Positions 44,913 to 57,882 are shown, counted from the first letter of the stretch. The stretch: DNA of 64,000 nt from Panicum virgatum (GCF_016808335.1 NC_053147.1:19020913-19084912); one strand, 5' to 3'. Numbers and translations are program-made. The notes: generated by a model not told the origin, from the letters alone.

Positions 44913-46480
44913 GAAAACAACTTATCAAACAAATACATATGTCCTGTGGTGGATTGAGATGCTAGGTGAACATGCTACTGGAGACTGCAAATGCAACAAC
45001 ATGAAGAAAAGGTTTTCTAAATGTCGCCGTAAATGGAAAAGATGAGCACCTAGTCCAGATCCTCACATTAGCATATATAAAGGATATGATCAAATGAACA
45101 ATTTAGCTTCGTCAAAAAGTTCTTTGCTTTTTTTAAAAAAAAAGGTTGAACAAACCTAGTCTAATCATAGGAGCCATACAAGCATGCATAGTTCTTCATC
45201 ATCAATGTCCAATCATAGGATCCATATCCATACCAGCATATATATTGTTTATTCATCACCATTGTCCTAGCATATAAGTAGATAATGCCTCAAAAGACAT
45301 AACTGATCCCTGCTTTTCTGCAGCCATTTTGACTGTAGTAAGACTCCAAGGATGAAGATATTATGCTTAACAATCACAATCTGGGCATAGAGGTTATACG
45401 TGAAAGTGCAGAAAAAATAAGAGCAGTCTGCATATATTTCCAGTATCCAGTAAAATACATGGTCATAAGCAAATTGAGGACTATGCAAAACACTTCATAT
45501 CTCAGCTAGTAGTATACTCCTATCTATCATGCACTATTCCTCATGTGATACTAACATTGTGTAATTCATCAAAAGAAATGGCTGTGGGGAGTGTGTATTA
45601 AAACCACCCTAGACATTGATTTAAGATCACAACCAGCAACCTTTACAAGATAGATAGATAGCTATGACTATGGATGGCAAAAAATAGAGAGCATCTCTTT
45701 TCCAGAAAGAGACTAGATAGCATTTGAATTCACTGAAAATAACTGTTCAATGGCAGCCATCAAGTTGGCGCATCATGAACAGATAAAATCAAAGCATAGA
45801 CAGTTCAGATAAGTGCAGCCAAAGAAAATAACTTTACAGCACGATAAGCAAATATGTGGTGCTAAGCATCTCTGTTCTCTGAGAGGCACCAATGCTAGAA
45901 ACACAGAAACTTGACAAATCTGATAAGTTAGGCATTGCACCAAAGAATAGCCTCGCGAGGTCCAGATTGTGCCCCCCTATTTCGCCAGGTGTCCCGGTTA
46001 AAATAAGACGTAGACCACACAAAACAATGGATAAGGATTTCTTAATCCTTATCTCTGTTTGTTCGATGCGGAGTACAAGGCAGAGGAGATGAAGAGATCC
46101 ACGCCTTATACGTGCACGGTGCACCAACCAAAATGTGGAATATTTTCATTTGATAGTTTTAATTTTTTTCGGAAGAACAAATAAAATGTCTGTTACTACT
46201 TACTAGCTTGTACTTGGCGGCTTATCCTCATTTCCTGAACTCTCTAGTCAAGTGGAACCTTACAACAGTGATCAGCTACTAATGGTCCATCAGATCGTAA
46301 AGGTAATGGAAATTGATAATAACTACGAGTAACTTCCTTGTCTTAACATTTTAGTTTCAAACTATCCTCTGGGGCATTTCGACGCATGAAAGCATCATGC
46401 AGCGGGAGGGAATCACCTGTAAAATTATAAGGTCAGCATCTGAAGGAAGAGACTAACCAAAACAAGACAATTGTTAATCT
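44913..46480. other. Intergenic DNA, no supported gene
   Basis: AT-rich. A 97-codon minus-strand frame (45834-46127) includes TGTPGEIGGHNLDLARLFFG, which looks protein-like, but I do not recognise it and no flanking exons are evident; possibly a gene scrap. Confidence 0.45.
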
Positions 46481-47600
46481 ATGTCCCCCACCTCCCACCC
46501 TAACCTGCCGGCGTTGCGAGGAGGAAGAAACTGCCGGCGTCAGGAGAAGGAAAATGCACAGTGGTTGGGCCCACCGGTCAGCAGCGCGTTACTGCAACGC
46601 AACCGGCCGCACTCCGAACATTTGCGCAACCGGCCGCTCTCGACGGCGCCGAGTGGCGAGGCCGGCGCGGCCGCTAGCATGTCGAGCTCAGCGCCATGCG
46701 TAGGTTGGCAGCGGGCACAGACCTGTCGGATTTGGCTAGCCCAAACCCGTGTCCATGAAGACAGAACGAAACCCGCTAAAAAACACATGCCCGTCACGGG
46801 TTCATTTTTAAACCCAGACCCAAGCCTGTTCGGGTCTCGGGTTGCCCACGGGTCATTCGTACCCGTCAACAAGCGGCGGCGCCAACGGCAGAACCGAGAG
46901 GGAGACGGGGAGAGGACAGTGGAATTTGGGAACAGGACTGGGAGGGCCCAAGGCTGCTGTGCGGCCATGCGCCTGCGGGGAACTGCGAGTCCTGGACGGT
47001 AGCCGGGTAGATGCGAGCTGCGGGCATCAAGAGGGAGGCAAGCACGCGCAGCTGCCCGCGTGAGCAAGCACGCTGGCCGCTAGGCAAGGGCTCGCGGGCG
47101 GAGGGGCGAAGTGCGCGGCCCTCCGGCTGAGCAAGCGCGCGGGGCGCTGCGCGAGCGCTCGCGGTCGGGCGGACGGAGCGAGCGAGTGCGGCCGGAGGGC
47201 TGGGGGACTAGGGGCACGCGCAGGTCGAGCGAGCCGCCGCGCGAGAGATGGCCCTGCGCCCTGCGTGGGTTGTGGAAGGATTAGATTAGGGTTTGTGGAT
47301 GGTTCTCGTATTATATAGTTGAGTTTTTGGGCCAATTTAGTTGGGCCGAGGAATGGAGCTACGGGCTTGTCTGCTTCATGGACCGGGTTTAAGAAATCCA
47401 TGGGTTTGCGGATTCGGGTTCTACTATCCCAGACCCATGCCCACAAACCTGATGTGTCTGATATCAAACCCATTAACAGACCCACGAGTACAAAATCTAA
47501 CCAAGACTCGTGCCCTAGTGGAGTAAAAACCCATCGGGTTTCGGGTTTCGGGTACCCGTTGCCATCCCTAGCCATGCGGGTCGAGGTGACACTTGTGGGC
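46481..47600. repeat. GC-rich region with GGGTACCCG-type repeat end
   Basis: Bases 46730-46870 and 47360-47570 are rich in CGGGT/ACCCG strings, ending CGGGTACCCGTTGCCATCCC at 47550-47569, a repeat end common in grass genomes. The other terminus and a target duplication were not found. Between them is GC-rich DNA with open frames on both strands but no domain. Confidence 0.4.
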
Positions 47601-48281
47601 CGGAACAGGCCGTGTACCTCTATGTAATAGAAGGAGAGTAGTGGGCCGTGCCTCTACGAGCAGGATATTGGGCCAATGGATGGAAACCAACGTCTTGACG
47701 AGGCCCGTGCCCCGTGCCCCCGTCCTCTGGTGGACAACGGAGTCGCTGCAGCGGCGGCAGGTCGGACTGCTCGTCCGTCGTCAGTCATCAGATCCTACGC
47801 TGAGCTTTGCCTACAGGCTAGAGGCCGAGGCATAGCTCGAATTCCTGATCGTGCCTGCAGTTTTCGGAAGAGATCTCCATCCTACAAGGTGTCTGCCACT
47901 CTGTATCGTCGTATCCATCCATGGTCGCAGTCTGACGGGTGGCTCCGCCTCAGTCACCACGTCTCGTTGTCCATCTCCCCCCTTTCTCATAGGAAGTCCG
48001 AAGACTAGAAAAAACAGACGCCGCCGCCGGCGACGCCGGACATCCACCGATCCACGTGCGGGTCGCGATCTGCGCAGCCCAGCAAGGGGGGAAGTTTCTT
48101 CTCTCTCGAGGCAGATCACTCATTCAGTCTCCCGGTAGACCTGCAAAGCTCGAGTGCTACTCACGACCCTTTTTTTTAACTAAAGATTATCTTGGGTAAA
48201 ATTAGCGGCAAAAAGTCATCATTTGCTGCGGTGGTGACGACCTCTTGAAATCCTGAATGAAAAAGCACCCAATGATATAAA
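47601..48281. other. Intergenic DNA, no gene seen
   Basis: Moderately GC-rich with short overlapping open frames; a CGCCGGCGACGCCGG low-complexity patch near 48020. Nothing recognisable. Confidence 0.5.
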
Positions 48282-48312
48282 CTAGCAAGGTTGCCCGCGC
48301 AAATAGCGCGGG
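48282..48312 (-). mobile_element. Helitron-like 3' terminus
   Basis: On the minus strand a 19-bp hairpin (stem CCCGCGC/GCGCGGG, loop of 5, at 48294-48312) is followed 12 bases later by CTAG and then T, the standard 3' end of plant Helitrons inserted between A and T. The element body would extend to the right (higher coordinates). No 5' end (TC…) could be assigned and no Rep/helicase domain is visible. Confidence 0.55.
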
Positions 48313-50748
48313 TAGCTAGATTGTTTTTTATAATAACATGTCCAAATTTTACTTGGAAATAAATTTATTAAATTATATTATTTTCATTATCATTGTTTCA
48401 TTGAAGTGGCCCATACCAAGATACTGTTCTTTTCTCCATCCTACTGTATGACGTGGAATGTGTATTCATTTTCATAATAAAGGGACGGTTAGTTGTGGAG
48501 AAGTATGGTTTTATGTATTTATTGAAAGCACTATAACTATTTTTTCTTTAGCTGTATTTTTTTCATCATAAATTTGAAGTTTGCATCCTTACAAGCTCCT
48601 CCACATGCTAACCACGTGATTAATATTAATTTGCCTCTTGATTTTTTCACTTTTGTTTACATACAAATTAATATTAGATGTTTGAAATACACTCATATTT
48701 GATTATTTCACTTCCGAAGCCATGTAAAAACTAATGGCTAATGTACCTAATTTATTATTTGGTAGGACTCTATATGTGAATATTCAATTTTACTTAATTT
48801 AGTTTTCAATTTTTAAATATTTGAAAAAAATACATAGGGAATACGTTCTCAAGGCGCCATGTTCAACCTATTATCGATGACTTTCTTTGCTACGGAAGTT
48901 TGCCTTCTATGACTCTTGGCTTTATCTTCATCAGAATCATCTTCTGATTCCCTCACAAATTCACTTAATTTCTTGGTATACACGCACGCTACCCTACACC
49001 TGAGTATATTCAATAGGCTGAGCGCTGGTAGATCCCTGAGATATTGACGAAGTCACCACAAACGTCTCGCTATTGACGGGCACATTGTCTATCACTAAAA
49101 GAATAACATCGGTTAAATTTGGGAATAAATCCAGGAAAATGTGAGCTCTAGTGCCGAGTCAAATTGAACCTGGGTGGGCTGGTTCCATCACAAGGAACCT
49201 TACAGATGAGCGTTGCACTTAGTACATAATAGGCTAGTCTAAACCGTTATATCTCTATAAAATCCAATGATGTATATACTTTTGTTTTTCCAATTAAAAT
49301 CGTAATTTCTACACGCTTTCAATGAACATTGGCTTCTTTTAACATTATGGCCAAGTTAATTTACAACTGATCCTGCCGAACAATCTTGCTGGAGTTCATG
49401 GTGACCTTTTGTGCATGGAGATTGGTCCAACAAATCAATCTCACCGTTGTCTTGCTTTGGTATAATATTTTCCCTTCTATATCTATCTAGCTTTCATATT
49501 GCTTTGATCCTCCTCTCTTCAAGCATCACGATCGTGGCACTCCCTCTGCTCACACTATTTTTTTTCCGTTTGTCCTGGTGGACGAACATGTCCTCTTGAA
49601 AGCCATGGATAGGCCATTATAACCGTGAATCCAATTTGGCACCCGTGCGCTACAACGCTTCCTGGCGCGCGACGGTACAGCCAAGAATCCAATTCAACGT
49701 CGCGCGCTAAAGCCCTTCGTAGCGTGCAATGCGACACGCACACGGCAGCAGCCACAGACGGAGATGCTGTACTCTGCACCTACCAATCTGACAGCCCAGG
49801 TATTCATTTATTTTCTCATTTCACTTCTATTCCTTTATTAGGTTCCATAATAGTAAGTGCTACTGGTTTTTAGCATACCTTTTTCTTTTCTTTTCCAGGT
49901 TTCCCTTTGGCCTTCTATTTTATCTGAAGTTTTCTTATCTTGACAACTTTTATATAGAAACTGTACTAAAAGTTATATTGAGGATTTGTACTTATAAATT
50001 GTGTGATTAAAGGTTGTGTGAGAAATCTTTCGCATAACATCTTCATACAATTTGTGCTAAAAAGTTATCCACTATAAGTTATTTGAAAAAAATAGACGCA
50101 TTAAATTTGTATGTATCGTAAAAGTTGTGCTAAAAACTTATTCGTCAAGTTGTTAGAAAAAAGTTATGCGTAAAAGTTGTGGGTATCATAAAAGTTATGA
50201 TGAATTGTGTAAAAAGTGGTGTGTAAAAATTATATTTACAAATTATAATTTTACAGAAATAGAAATCTGTGGAGAAACAAACTTTCCAAAAAAAGAAAAA
50301 AACAGCTGTTGTCGGAAACCGTGCGCCAGCAGCTCTCCTGGCGCGCGATGATTAGCCAGCCCCCATTATATCATGTTAAGAAAAAAAATAACTGGATCAT
50401 GTTTCCTTTTATGGGTTATGTGGGTTATGGAATCATGTTTCCTTTTATTATATTTATAATCCATATGATACTTTCATAGAACTATTTTGGTTCCTATTAT
50501 GGTTCCTACTTCGTATGGAAATCAACTTTCACATTTTTATTTTTTATTTTATGTATTTATTGATAGTATTAGATATGGACTCTTTGAGTTAGTTTTGACT
50601 GTTAGATCTTCATAAAATCTAACGGCATAGGTTCTTCTCTTTTTTAGATTAATGTGGGAATTTCTAGACCCTCTCGGCGAACGTGATGACTTCTTTTAAC
50701 ACTATTGTATTAAGATAATAGATATCAAAATTTGATGACTCTCTTTAG
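48313..50748. other. AT-rich intergenic DNA, possibly Helitron body
   Basis: No gene seen. Around 49640-49750 and 50320-50350 there are GC-rich islands with GGCGCGCGA strings, and several stretches around 49960-50240 repeat AAAGTTGTG/AAAAGTTAT motifs. It may be the interior of the Helitron-like element. Confidence 0.4.
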
Positions 50749-51519
50749 CAGGGGCGGAGCCACCACTAGGGCGAGCCCGGGCGGCCGCCCTAGGTCCCCT
50801 TGACCGAGCAGTAGAGGATATCCTCAGACCTCATTTCTCCACGCCGCCGGGAAGGGAGCAAATCGCGGCGGCGCCTGCCGGAAGCGAGGACGACGCTGAA
50901 ATTTGAGAGGAAGACAGGCAACCGCGTACTAGGCCGAGACTTGGTGGCTCGTGGGCCGAATATTGGGCTGCGAGATGTTTCAGGCTTCAGCCCAGCGCAG
51001 CCTAGGGTTTGCGTGGGGTTTGGTGGCCGCTTGGCCAGCCGCCCAAGCCAGCCGCGCGACGCGACCGCACCCCCGGCCCCCGCCCGCCCGCGCCTGCCGC
51101 AGCTCGTCGCCTTGTCCTCTAGCCTTTGCGCCCGCCGCCCGGCCGCTCGTCGGCCGTCGCCCCATCCGACCGTCCGGCCGTCTCGTGCACCTCTGCAGGC
51201 CGCCTCGGGCGGCCCTCGGCGGCAGCACCTCCCGCCGGCCGCGCGCCTGGCCGCCTGCAGCCTGCCTCGACCGGTGGACGGAGGTGGAGGCAGCCGGCGG
51301 GGGCATGGGGTGGCGGCCGGTGGACGGAGGGCGGAGGCGGCCGGCGGCCGTCCCCGTGGGCTGCGGCGGCCCTGCGCTGCTGCGCCGGAGCGGCCGGAGG
51401 CCTGGAGCGCCGGGCACCAGCGGCCAGCGAGCCTGCACGCGCGTCTTCCGTGGCGCGTTGCATTGTTTCACTGGTACAGTTCCGCCCTAGGTCACTTGTC
51501 AAGCTGGCTTCGCCACTGC
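50749..51519. mobile_element. Non-autonomous hAT element with GC-rich cargo, 771 bp
   Basis: Left end CAGGGGCGGAGCCA pairs with the right end (inverse CAGTGGCGAAGCCA), and a perfect 8-bp duplication CTCTTTAG flanks it (50741-50748, 51520-51527). The interior is strongly GC-rich with open frames through 50941-51490 on both strands, unlike the AT-rich DNA around it. The cargo looks like captured host gene sequence (Pack-type element), but I do not recognise the source. Confidence 0.85.
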
Positions 51520-51527
51520 TCTTTAGT

Positions 51528-51895
51528 GTTCTTGTTTTTCTCCTTTTGCAGTTAGTGTGCTAAACAGCAAAGCCTCTAGATGGCGACAATGTTCACAGAC
51601 CTTTGGACTAACGCCAGAGACTAAGCACACAGGCTTAAAGCTCAGTTTGCGCGGAAATCAGTTCATCACAGGAGTACGCAATAGAGGTTTGCATTCTAGA
51701 AGCTGTCAGTTTCTTTTTTTCAGCCGTGGTACCTTCCCCTTATCCGACGAGTGGCCCATCTCGACAGTCCTTCTAGACATTTTGGACTCCGAAAAGTAGA
51801 AAACTACTAGACGCCAGAGAATACGGCAGCTTGACGCTTGAGGTGGACAGATCGATTCGTGGACGTACCTCTCCTCTTCACTTCCTCTGCAATCC

Positions 51896-51938
<43 letters not shown>

Positions 51939-54063
51939 CTACTCTTCCTCTTCGTCTCTCGAATCAAATTCTTCAGTCCTTGGGTGGACAGTGTGGACTG
52001 TGGACTTGTAGTGGCACCATCCATACCGCTTTGTCACTTTCCAGAAAGATAAAACAAAAGAATGGTCTATGAAACATTGCTGCATATCAGAGAAACAGAG
52101 GCATGGTTCAAAGACTGTTGTATCCTGAAAATTTTAGACCCCAGATACAGTAGTACCTCTCAGACCAAGAAGAAGGTGTGTGGCAGCGTGCACAGTCAGT
52201 TCACTTGCGATCGAGAACAACGCAGAGACGCAGAGTTGGTAGGTGTGCTGTGCTGAGAACAGCGGGTGCTAGTGATGACACCTTTTTTGTTCCCGTGGAA
52301 AGCCAGTACAGCTCTTCGAAAGCCGGTCCACGCACGGCGAGCTCGTGATGGTCAGCAAAGGCGAGCCGGCCTTCGAAATTTCTTCAGCACCTGACGTTGC
52401 GCGGCGACGCTTCCCACTCCTTTCCTTCCCTACCCTGCACCCCCCACCAGCTCACTTCTGGATCACGCACGAGACGTGGGATCGGCACTTGGCCATCTCT
52501 GTGGGAGGGCGACCAGTCAATGGGCCCGCGGTCATTTCAATCATTCGGTGGTAGCGTTCTAGAAGCGGGCAGTTAACCGGCGTGGAAAACTATTCCGTCG
52601 CTGCGTCGTCAACTCCTCACTCTACACACTTTGTAGATAAGATTCATGATAGTACTACTCCTGTGTATCATCTGCTGGCCTTTTATTTTTTTTCTTCTTC
52701 TTTTGTCGAGCAATTCTACGCAGAAAAATAATATCCTTGTTTCCCATCGATTCTAGAATTGGGAGATGTTAGACGTGCTGCGTCACCTTCTAGAAGACGA
52801 GAACAAGAGAGGCGCGCAGAAACTATAAGCAAATCTCAATGCGTACTCGACTCCTTGTTCTAAAATAACCTAAGAGCACAATTGTCTCGTGCCCAAGGAA
52901 AGGTGCCCGGCCGATAAAATAACCGGAGAAAGTGAGCGACCGGGATGCGGCCCACATGAATATGTATTTGTCATGAAGCACGTGTGGTATATGTGCGGTC
53001 CGTTTGAGGCTTCCTGTTTGTCGACGACCGACCAGTATACTGTGCCCAGTCAAAGTGTCAAACAACCAAACAGTGGGCCCCGCCGCGATCTTTTATATCG
53101 GACTTTGGCCGGAGCGACCAGGTGGGGCTGGTGTGGGAGGCCACTTACCAGGGCGGCAGTCCTCGAGCTGACGCAGCGCGCCAAGCTCTAGTATTAATCA
53201 AGTCTACTGGGTCCAAATGTCAGAGGACGCACTGAAACGCACCCAATTAGCACGTGCGCGAGCGCTCCAATCTCTGCGGCGGGTAGCTTGACAGCGACTT
53301 GATTTGCCACGTAGTACGAATGTAAAAACACGACATTTTTACCAGCACTGAAATTACGCTGATTGGAGTGACAGCTACTGCCTGATCGTTTGAATTTCAG
53401 ACCATCCTTCGTTGTCGCAACAACTCGCAAGTGATCGACCACCACCTAGCTGCAGCGTAATAGTTTGACCACCCCGCTTTCAGTTGCAGCTCAGCAATAA
53501 GCCGCCACGCCCTCCTTTTCTTTACAGAGGTCAAAGAACCATAGAATATTGTACTCAAGATATATAAAAAAAATCAACGAAGTCTAACTAACAGCACACA
53601 CACAATATACTTGCCGCCAAGCCATAGCCACGTAGCTAAGTTCGGTCCGTAATTTAGCCGCGACACCGAATAAAAATCATTCCCGAACGTGTCCCTTTCA
53701 AACTAAGCTAAAATTTGGTCCGGCCAAACCCGAGAAGGAAACAGCGCGCAACCGCCACTACCAAATGCGACGCCAGCGGAGCCCAACTGTGAAGCTTCCA
53801 AGCAACCATCACCCACCGATTTCCCCCAAAACGACCAGATAATTAACGGGGATAACGCAAAAGGGATAGGCGTGCCTCCCCGTTCCCACCCACCGCTACA
53901 TAACAGCGCGCCCGCGCACGCTCCAGGGTTCACACGGCGGCCCAGGATGCCAGGCCACCACCACCAGCGCACACGCGGGGCAAACTGAACGCACGCGCGC
54001 GCGGCCGGCGGCGGCAGCGGGAAACCCAGCGGGAACCAGAGCCCCAAAAGACACGCCGAGACC
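51528..54063. other. Intergenic DNA upstream of the receptor kinase
   Basis: Mixed composition. It contains a (GA)n microsatellite and short open frames with no domain. The final ~300 bases, GC- and C-rich, should contain the receptor-kinase promoter and 5' UTR; no clear TATA box is visible. Confidence 0.5.
51901..51937. repeat. (GA)18 microsatellite
   Basis: Uninterrupted GA repeat of ~37 bases. GA repeats near promoters can bind BBR/BPC factors; here the nearest gene starts 2.1 kb away, so relevance is unknown. Confidence 0.98.
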
Positions 54064-57000
54064 ATGGCACCCGGGCGACCCGGCCTCCGCGCCCTGCCCC
54101 TGGCGCTCGCCTTGGCGTTGGCGTGCCTCCTCCCGCGCCTCGCCGCGGCGCAGCAGCAGCAGGCTGGCGAGGCGCAGCTGCTGCTCCGGATCAAGCGGGC
54201 GTGGGGCGACCCGCCGGCGCTCGCGTCGTGGGGCGCCGCGGCCGCGGCCTCGCACTGCAAGTGGACCTACGTGGGCTGCGACGCGGCGGGGCGGGTCGCG
54301 TCGCTGGCGCTCCCCAACGTGACGCTGGCGCCGGGCGCCGTGCTGCCCGACGACATCGGCGGGCTCGCGGCCCTCACGGCGCTCGACCTCTCCAACACCA
54401 GCGTCGGCGGCGGCTTCCCGGCGTCCCTCTACAACTGCCCCGCCATCGCGCGCGTCGACCTCTCCAACAACCGGCTCGCCGGGGAGCTGCCGGCCGACAT
54501 CGGCCGGCTCGGGGGCAGCCTCACCTACCTCGCCCTGGACCACAACTACTTCACCGGCGCGATTCCGGCGGCGTTGTCCAAGCTCACCAACCTGACGTAC
54601 CTCGCCCTCAACGGGAACCAGCTCACCGGCACGATCCCGACGGAGCTCGGTGAGCTGGTTAACCTTCAGGCGATCAAGCTGGAGAAAAATCTGTTCGGCG
54701 CCGGCACGCTGCCGGAGTCGTTCAAGAACCTGACGAAGCTGACGACCGTCTGGCTGGCGAACTGCAGCCTCGGCGGCGAATTCCCGAGTTATGTCACGGG
54801 GATGCCGGAGATGGAGTGGCTCGATCTGTCCATAAATGGATTCACCGGCAACATACCGCCCGGGATTTGGAACCTCCGGAAGCTGCAGTACTTGTACCTG
54901 TACTCCAACAACCTCACCGGCGAGATCACCATCAACGACCGGATCGGAGCAGCAAGTTTGGTTGAGGTTGACCTGTCGGTGAACCAGCTGATCGGAACCA
55001 TCCCAGAAAGTTTCGGGAGCTTGCTGCAACTAAGGTTATTGAACTTGCAACAGAATAATCTCACCGGCGGGATACCGCCGAGCATTGCCCGGCTGCCGTC
55101 CTTGGTATTGCTGTGGCTGTGGAACAACCACCTCAGCGGAGAGCTCCCGGCGGAGCTCGGGAAGGAGACGCCTCTGCTAAGAGACATCCAGATCGACGGC
55201 AACGACTTCTTCGGGCCAATACCGGAGGGGATCTGCAGCCACCAACAGTTGTGGGTGCTCACCGCCTCCGGTAACCGCCTGAACGGCTCGATCCCGACCG
55301 GCCTCGCCAGCTGCTCCGCTCTCATATGGCTCATGCTCCAAGATAACGAGTTGTCCGGCGAGGTGCCGGCCGCTCTGTGGACGGTGCCGAAGCTTCTGAC
55401 CTTGTATCTGCAGAACAATCGGCAGCTGAGCGGAAGCCTGCCGGAGAACCTGTATTGGAACACGACGAGGATATACATCGACAACAATCGGTTCACCGGA
55501 CGGATTCCTGCATCGGGCACTCGTCTCCAGAGGTTCCACGCCAGCAACAACTTGTTCTCCGGCGACATACCGGCGGAGTTTTCCGCCGGGATGCCACGGC
55601 TGCAGGAGCTGGACCTGTCGGCGAACCAGCTCTCTGGGGCTATCCCAGAGAGCATCGCGTCGCTCACTGACGTGATGCAGATGAACCTCAGCCACAACCT
55701 GCTCACCGGCGAGATTCCGGCAGGGTTGGGCTCCATACCGGCGCTCAACCTGCTGGACCTTTCGTCGAACCAGCTTTCCGGTGCCATACCGCCGTCTCTG
55801 GGATCGCTGAGGTCTAGTCAGCTCAACTTGTCGTCCAACAAGCTCACCGGCGAGGTCCCGGCGGCGCTGGCCAGCCCCGCCAACGACCAAAGCTTCTTGG
55901 GCAACCCGGGGCTCTGCGCCTCCGCATCGCTGGTTGGGAGCCTCAAGGGCGTGCGCTCGTGCGCGGCCCAGCCAACCGACCATGTCTCGCCGCGTCTCCG
56001 CGCGGGCCTCCTCGCCGCGGGCGTCGCGCTTGTCGTCGTCGTCGCGGCGCTCGCAGTCTTCGTCGTCCGCGACATCAGGAGGCGGAAGCGGCGGCTCGCG
56101 CAGGCCGAGGAGCCCTGGAAGCTCACCCCTTTCCATCCCCTGGACTTCGGCGAGACCTCCGTGGTGCGAGGGCTCGCCGACGAGAACCTCATCGGCAAGG
56201 GCGGGTCGGGGCGCGTGTACCGCGTCACGTACACCAGCCGGAGCAGCGGCGGCACGGGTGGCACCGTGGCCGTGAAGCGCATCTGGACCGGCGGGAAGCT
56301 GGACAGGAGCCTGGAGCGCGCGTTCGCGGCGGAGGTGGACGTTCTCGGCCACATCCGGCACAGCAACATCGTGAAGCTCCTGTGCTGCCTCTCCCGCGCG
56401 GAGACCAAGCTCCTCGTCTACGAGTTCATGGACAACGGCAGCCTGGACAAGTGGCTGCACGGTCACAAATGGTTGGCCGGGGGCGCGATGGCGAGGGCCC
56501 CGTCGGTCCGGCGGGCGCCGCTGGACTGGCCGACGAGGGTCAAGGTGGCCGTCGGCGCCGCGCGCGGGCTCTACTACATGCACCACGAGTGCTCGCCGCC
56601 GATCGTGCACCGGGACGTCAAGTGCAGCAACATCCTGCTCGACTCGGAGCTCAACGCCAAGGTCGCCGACTTCGGCCTCGCAAGGATGCTGGTCGAGGCC
56701 GGCAGGGCTGACACGGTGACCGCCGTCGCCGGATCGTTCGGTTACATGGCTCCCGGTGCGTGCTCATCGTCTTGCTGATCCTGAACGCCAATTTCTAGCG
56801 GCACATCGACTTAATTTTTTTTTTGTCACGTTCCTCTGTGTAGAGTGCGCGTACACGAGGAAGGTGAACGAGAAGGTCGACGTGTACAGCTTCGGGGTTG
56901 TCCTCTTGGAGCTGACCACAGGCAGGGAGGCCAACGACGGCGGCGAGCACGGCTCCCTGGCCGACTGGGCGTGGCGGCACCTGCAGGCCGGTAAAAGCAT

Positions 57001-57301
57001 CGCGGAGGCAGCGGACAAGAGCATCAGGGACGCCGGGTACGGTGACGACGTCGAGGCCGTCTTCAAGCTCGGGATTATATGCACCGGCCGCCAGCCGTGC
57101 ACGCGGCCGACGATGAAGGACGTGCTGCAGATACTGCAGCGCTGCGAGCAGTCGCACTGGAAGACCGCCGACGAGAAGGTCGCCGGCGACTACGACGCCG
57201 CCCCGCTACTCCAGGTGCGAGGAGGCAGCCGCCGGAAACAGCTCTCCGATGCCAAAGTGAGCGACGATGGCGGCAAGGGCGGTTTCGACTGCAACGTCTG
57301 A
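54064..57301 (+). CDS. HSL: LRR receptor-like kinase, HAESA-like (subfamily XI) type
   Basis: Two exons, 54064-56755 and 56844-57301; 1049 aa. The 88-bp intron splits the Glu codon of kinase motif APE (MAPE), a conserved position. Signal peptide ~1-29; N-terminal cap with paired Cys (SHCKWTYVGC); about twenty LRRs to ~620; transmembrane helix ~647-668 (LLAAGVALVVVVAALAVFVV); RRKRR stop-transfer. Kinase: GKGGSGRVY (Gly711 on), catalytic Lys738 (VAVKRI), HRDVKCSN with Asp851, DFG Asp869. It is an RD kinase with all key residues, so likely active. Relatives perceive small secreted peptides (IDA/CEP/CLE-type) with SERK co-receptors at the plasma membrane; the ligand here is unknown. First exon strongly GC-rich, as in many grass genes. 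A gypsy retrotransposon starts 110 bases after the stop, so the native 3' UTR is interrupted. Confidence 0.96.
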
Positions 57302-57410
57302 AGAAAAGTAGAATGGGTGAATATCTGTCTATAGGAACCCAACCTTCTGAGGTTAGGATCTAGGACGGTGCACTAGCAGCCAGCCTTGTGCGGTGTTAGG
57401 TGATCAGAGG
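57302..57410 (+). other. Residual 3' UTR of the receptor kinase before the retrotransposon
   Basis: 109 bases between the stop codon and the LTR. No AATAAA-type signal is visible in it, so polyadenylation probably occurs inside the LTR or through a non-canonical signal. Confidence 0.6.
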
Positions 57411-57867
57411 TGTTGGGGGTCACCACTGCACACACCCGAGATAGCCCTGACTGCGGGACGGAAGCCGAAGGTACTGAAGGGCGCCATAGCCCGGAGGTCG
57501 AATGAAGGCGTCCGAAGGTCTCCAGAGGAAGCCGAAGGTCCCGTGAAGCCTGAAGGTCACTCCGGAGGCCCGAAGGCTGTGGCGATCCTCCGGAGGTCTT
57601 AAGGGACCTTCGGGATAGCGTGCCGTGCACGAATCGGATAGAGTAGACAATTTATACATTCCAACATGTAAAATGACTTTTGACCCGGAATATTCCGGGC
57701 ATGTGAGGGTATTGAGGTCATTGTGTAATAAAGGATGGGGATATAAATACTCCATAACCAACCTGTACTCGACACGTGTTTAAAGGGGGCGAAATTCTGC
57801 TGTTTTGCTTAGTGCCACCTTCGTGTATGCATTTGATTTGGGTTGTAAAGAAGCGACGAACCCAACA
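57411..57867 (+). repeat. 5' LTR of the gypsy element, 457 bp
   Basis: Starts TGTTGGGGGTCACC, ends GACGAACCCAACA. It contains GGTC/CGAAGGT-type short repeats (57460-57600) and a core promoter at 57741-57749. Confidence 0.9.
57741..57749 (+). promoter_or_regulatory. TATA box of the LTR
   Basis: ATATAAATA about 125 bases before the LTR end, in the usual U3 position. It points away from the receptor-kinase gene. Confidence 0.75.
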
Positions 57868-57882
57868 GTGGCGCCCACCGTG
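57868..57882 (+). other. Primer binding site of the gypsy element
   Basis: One base after the LTR the sequence reads TGGCGCCCACCGTG, the TGGCGCC… type tRNA-complementary site found next to many plant gypsy LTRs. I do not assign the tRNA. Confidence 0.75.

Noticed and set aside
45834..46127. Minus-strand 97-codon frame that looks protein-like
   Set aside because: No recognisable family and no flanking exons; kept only as a possible gene scrap in the intergenic note.
53896..56610. Long antisense open frames (377 and 477 codons) opposite the receptor kinase
   Set aside because: They mirror the GC-rich codon pattern of the LRR/kinase gene, which is clearly real on the plus strand; they have no domain.
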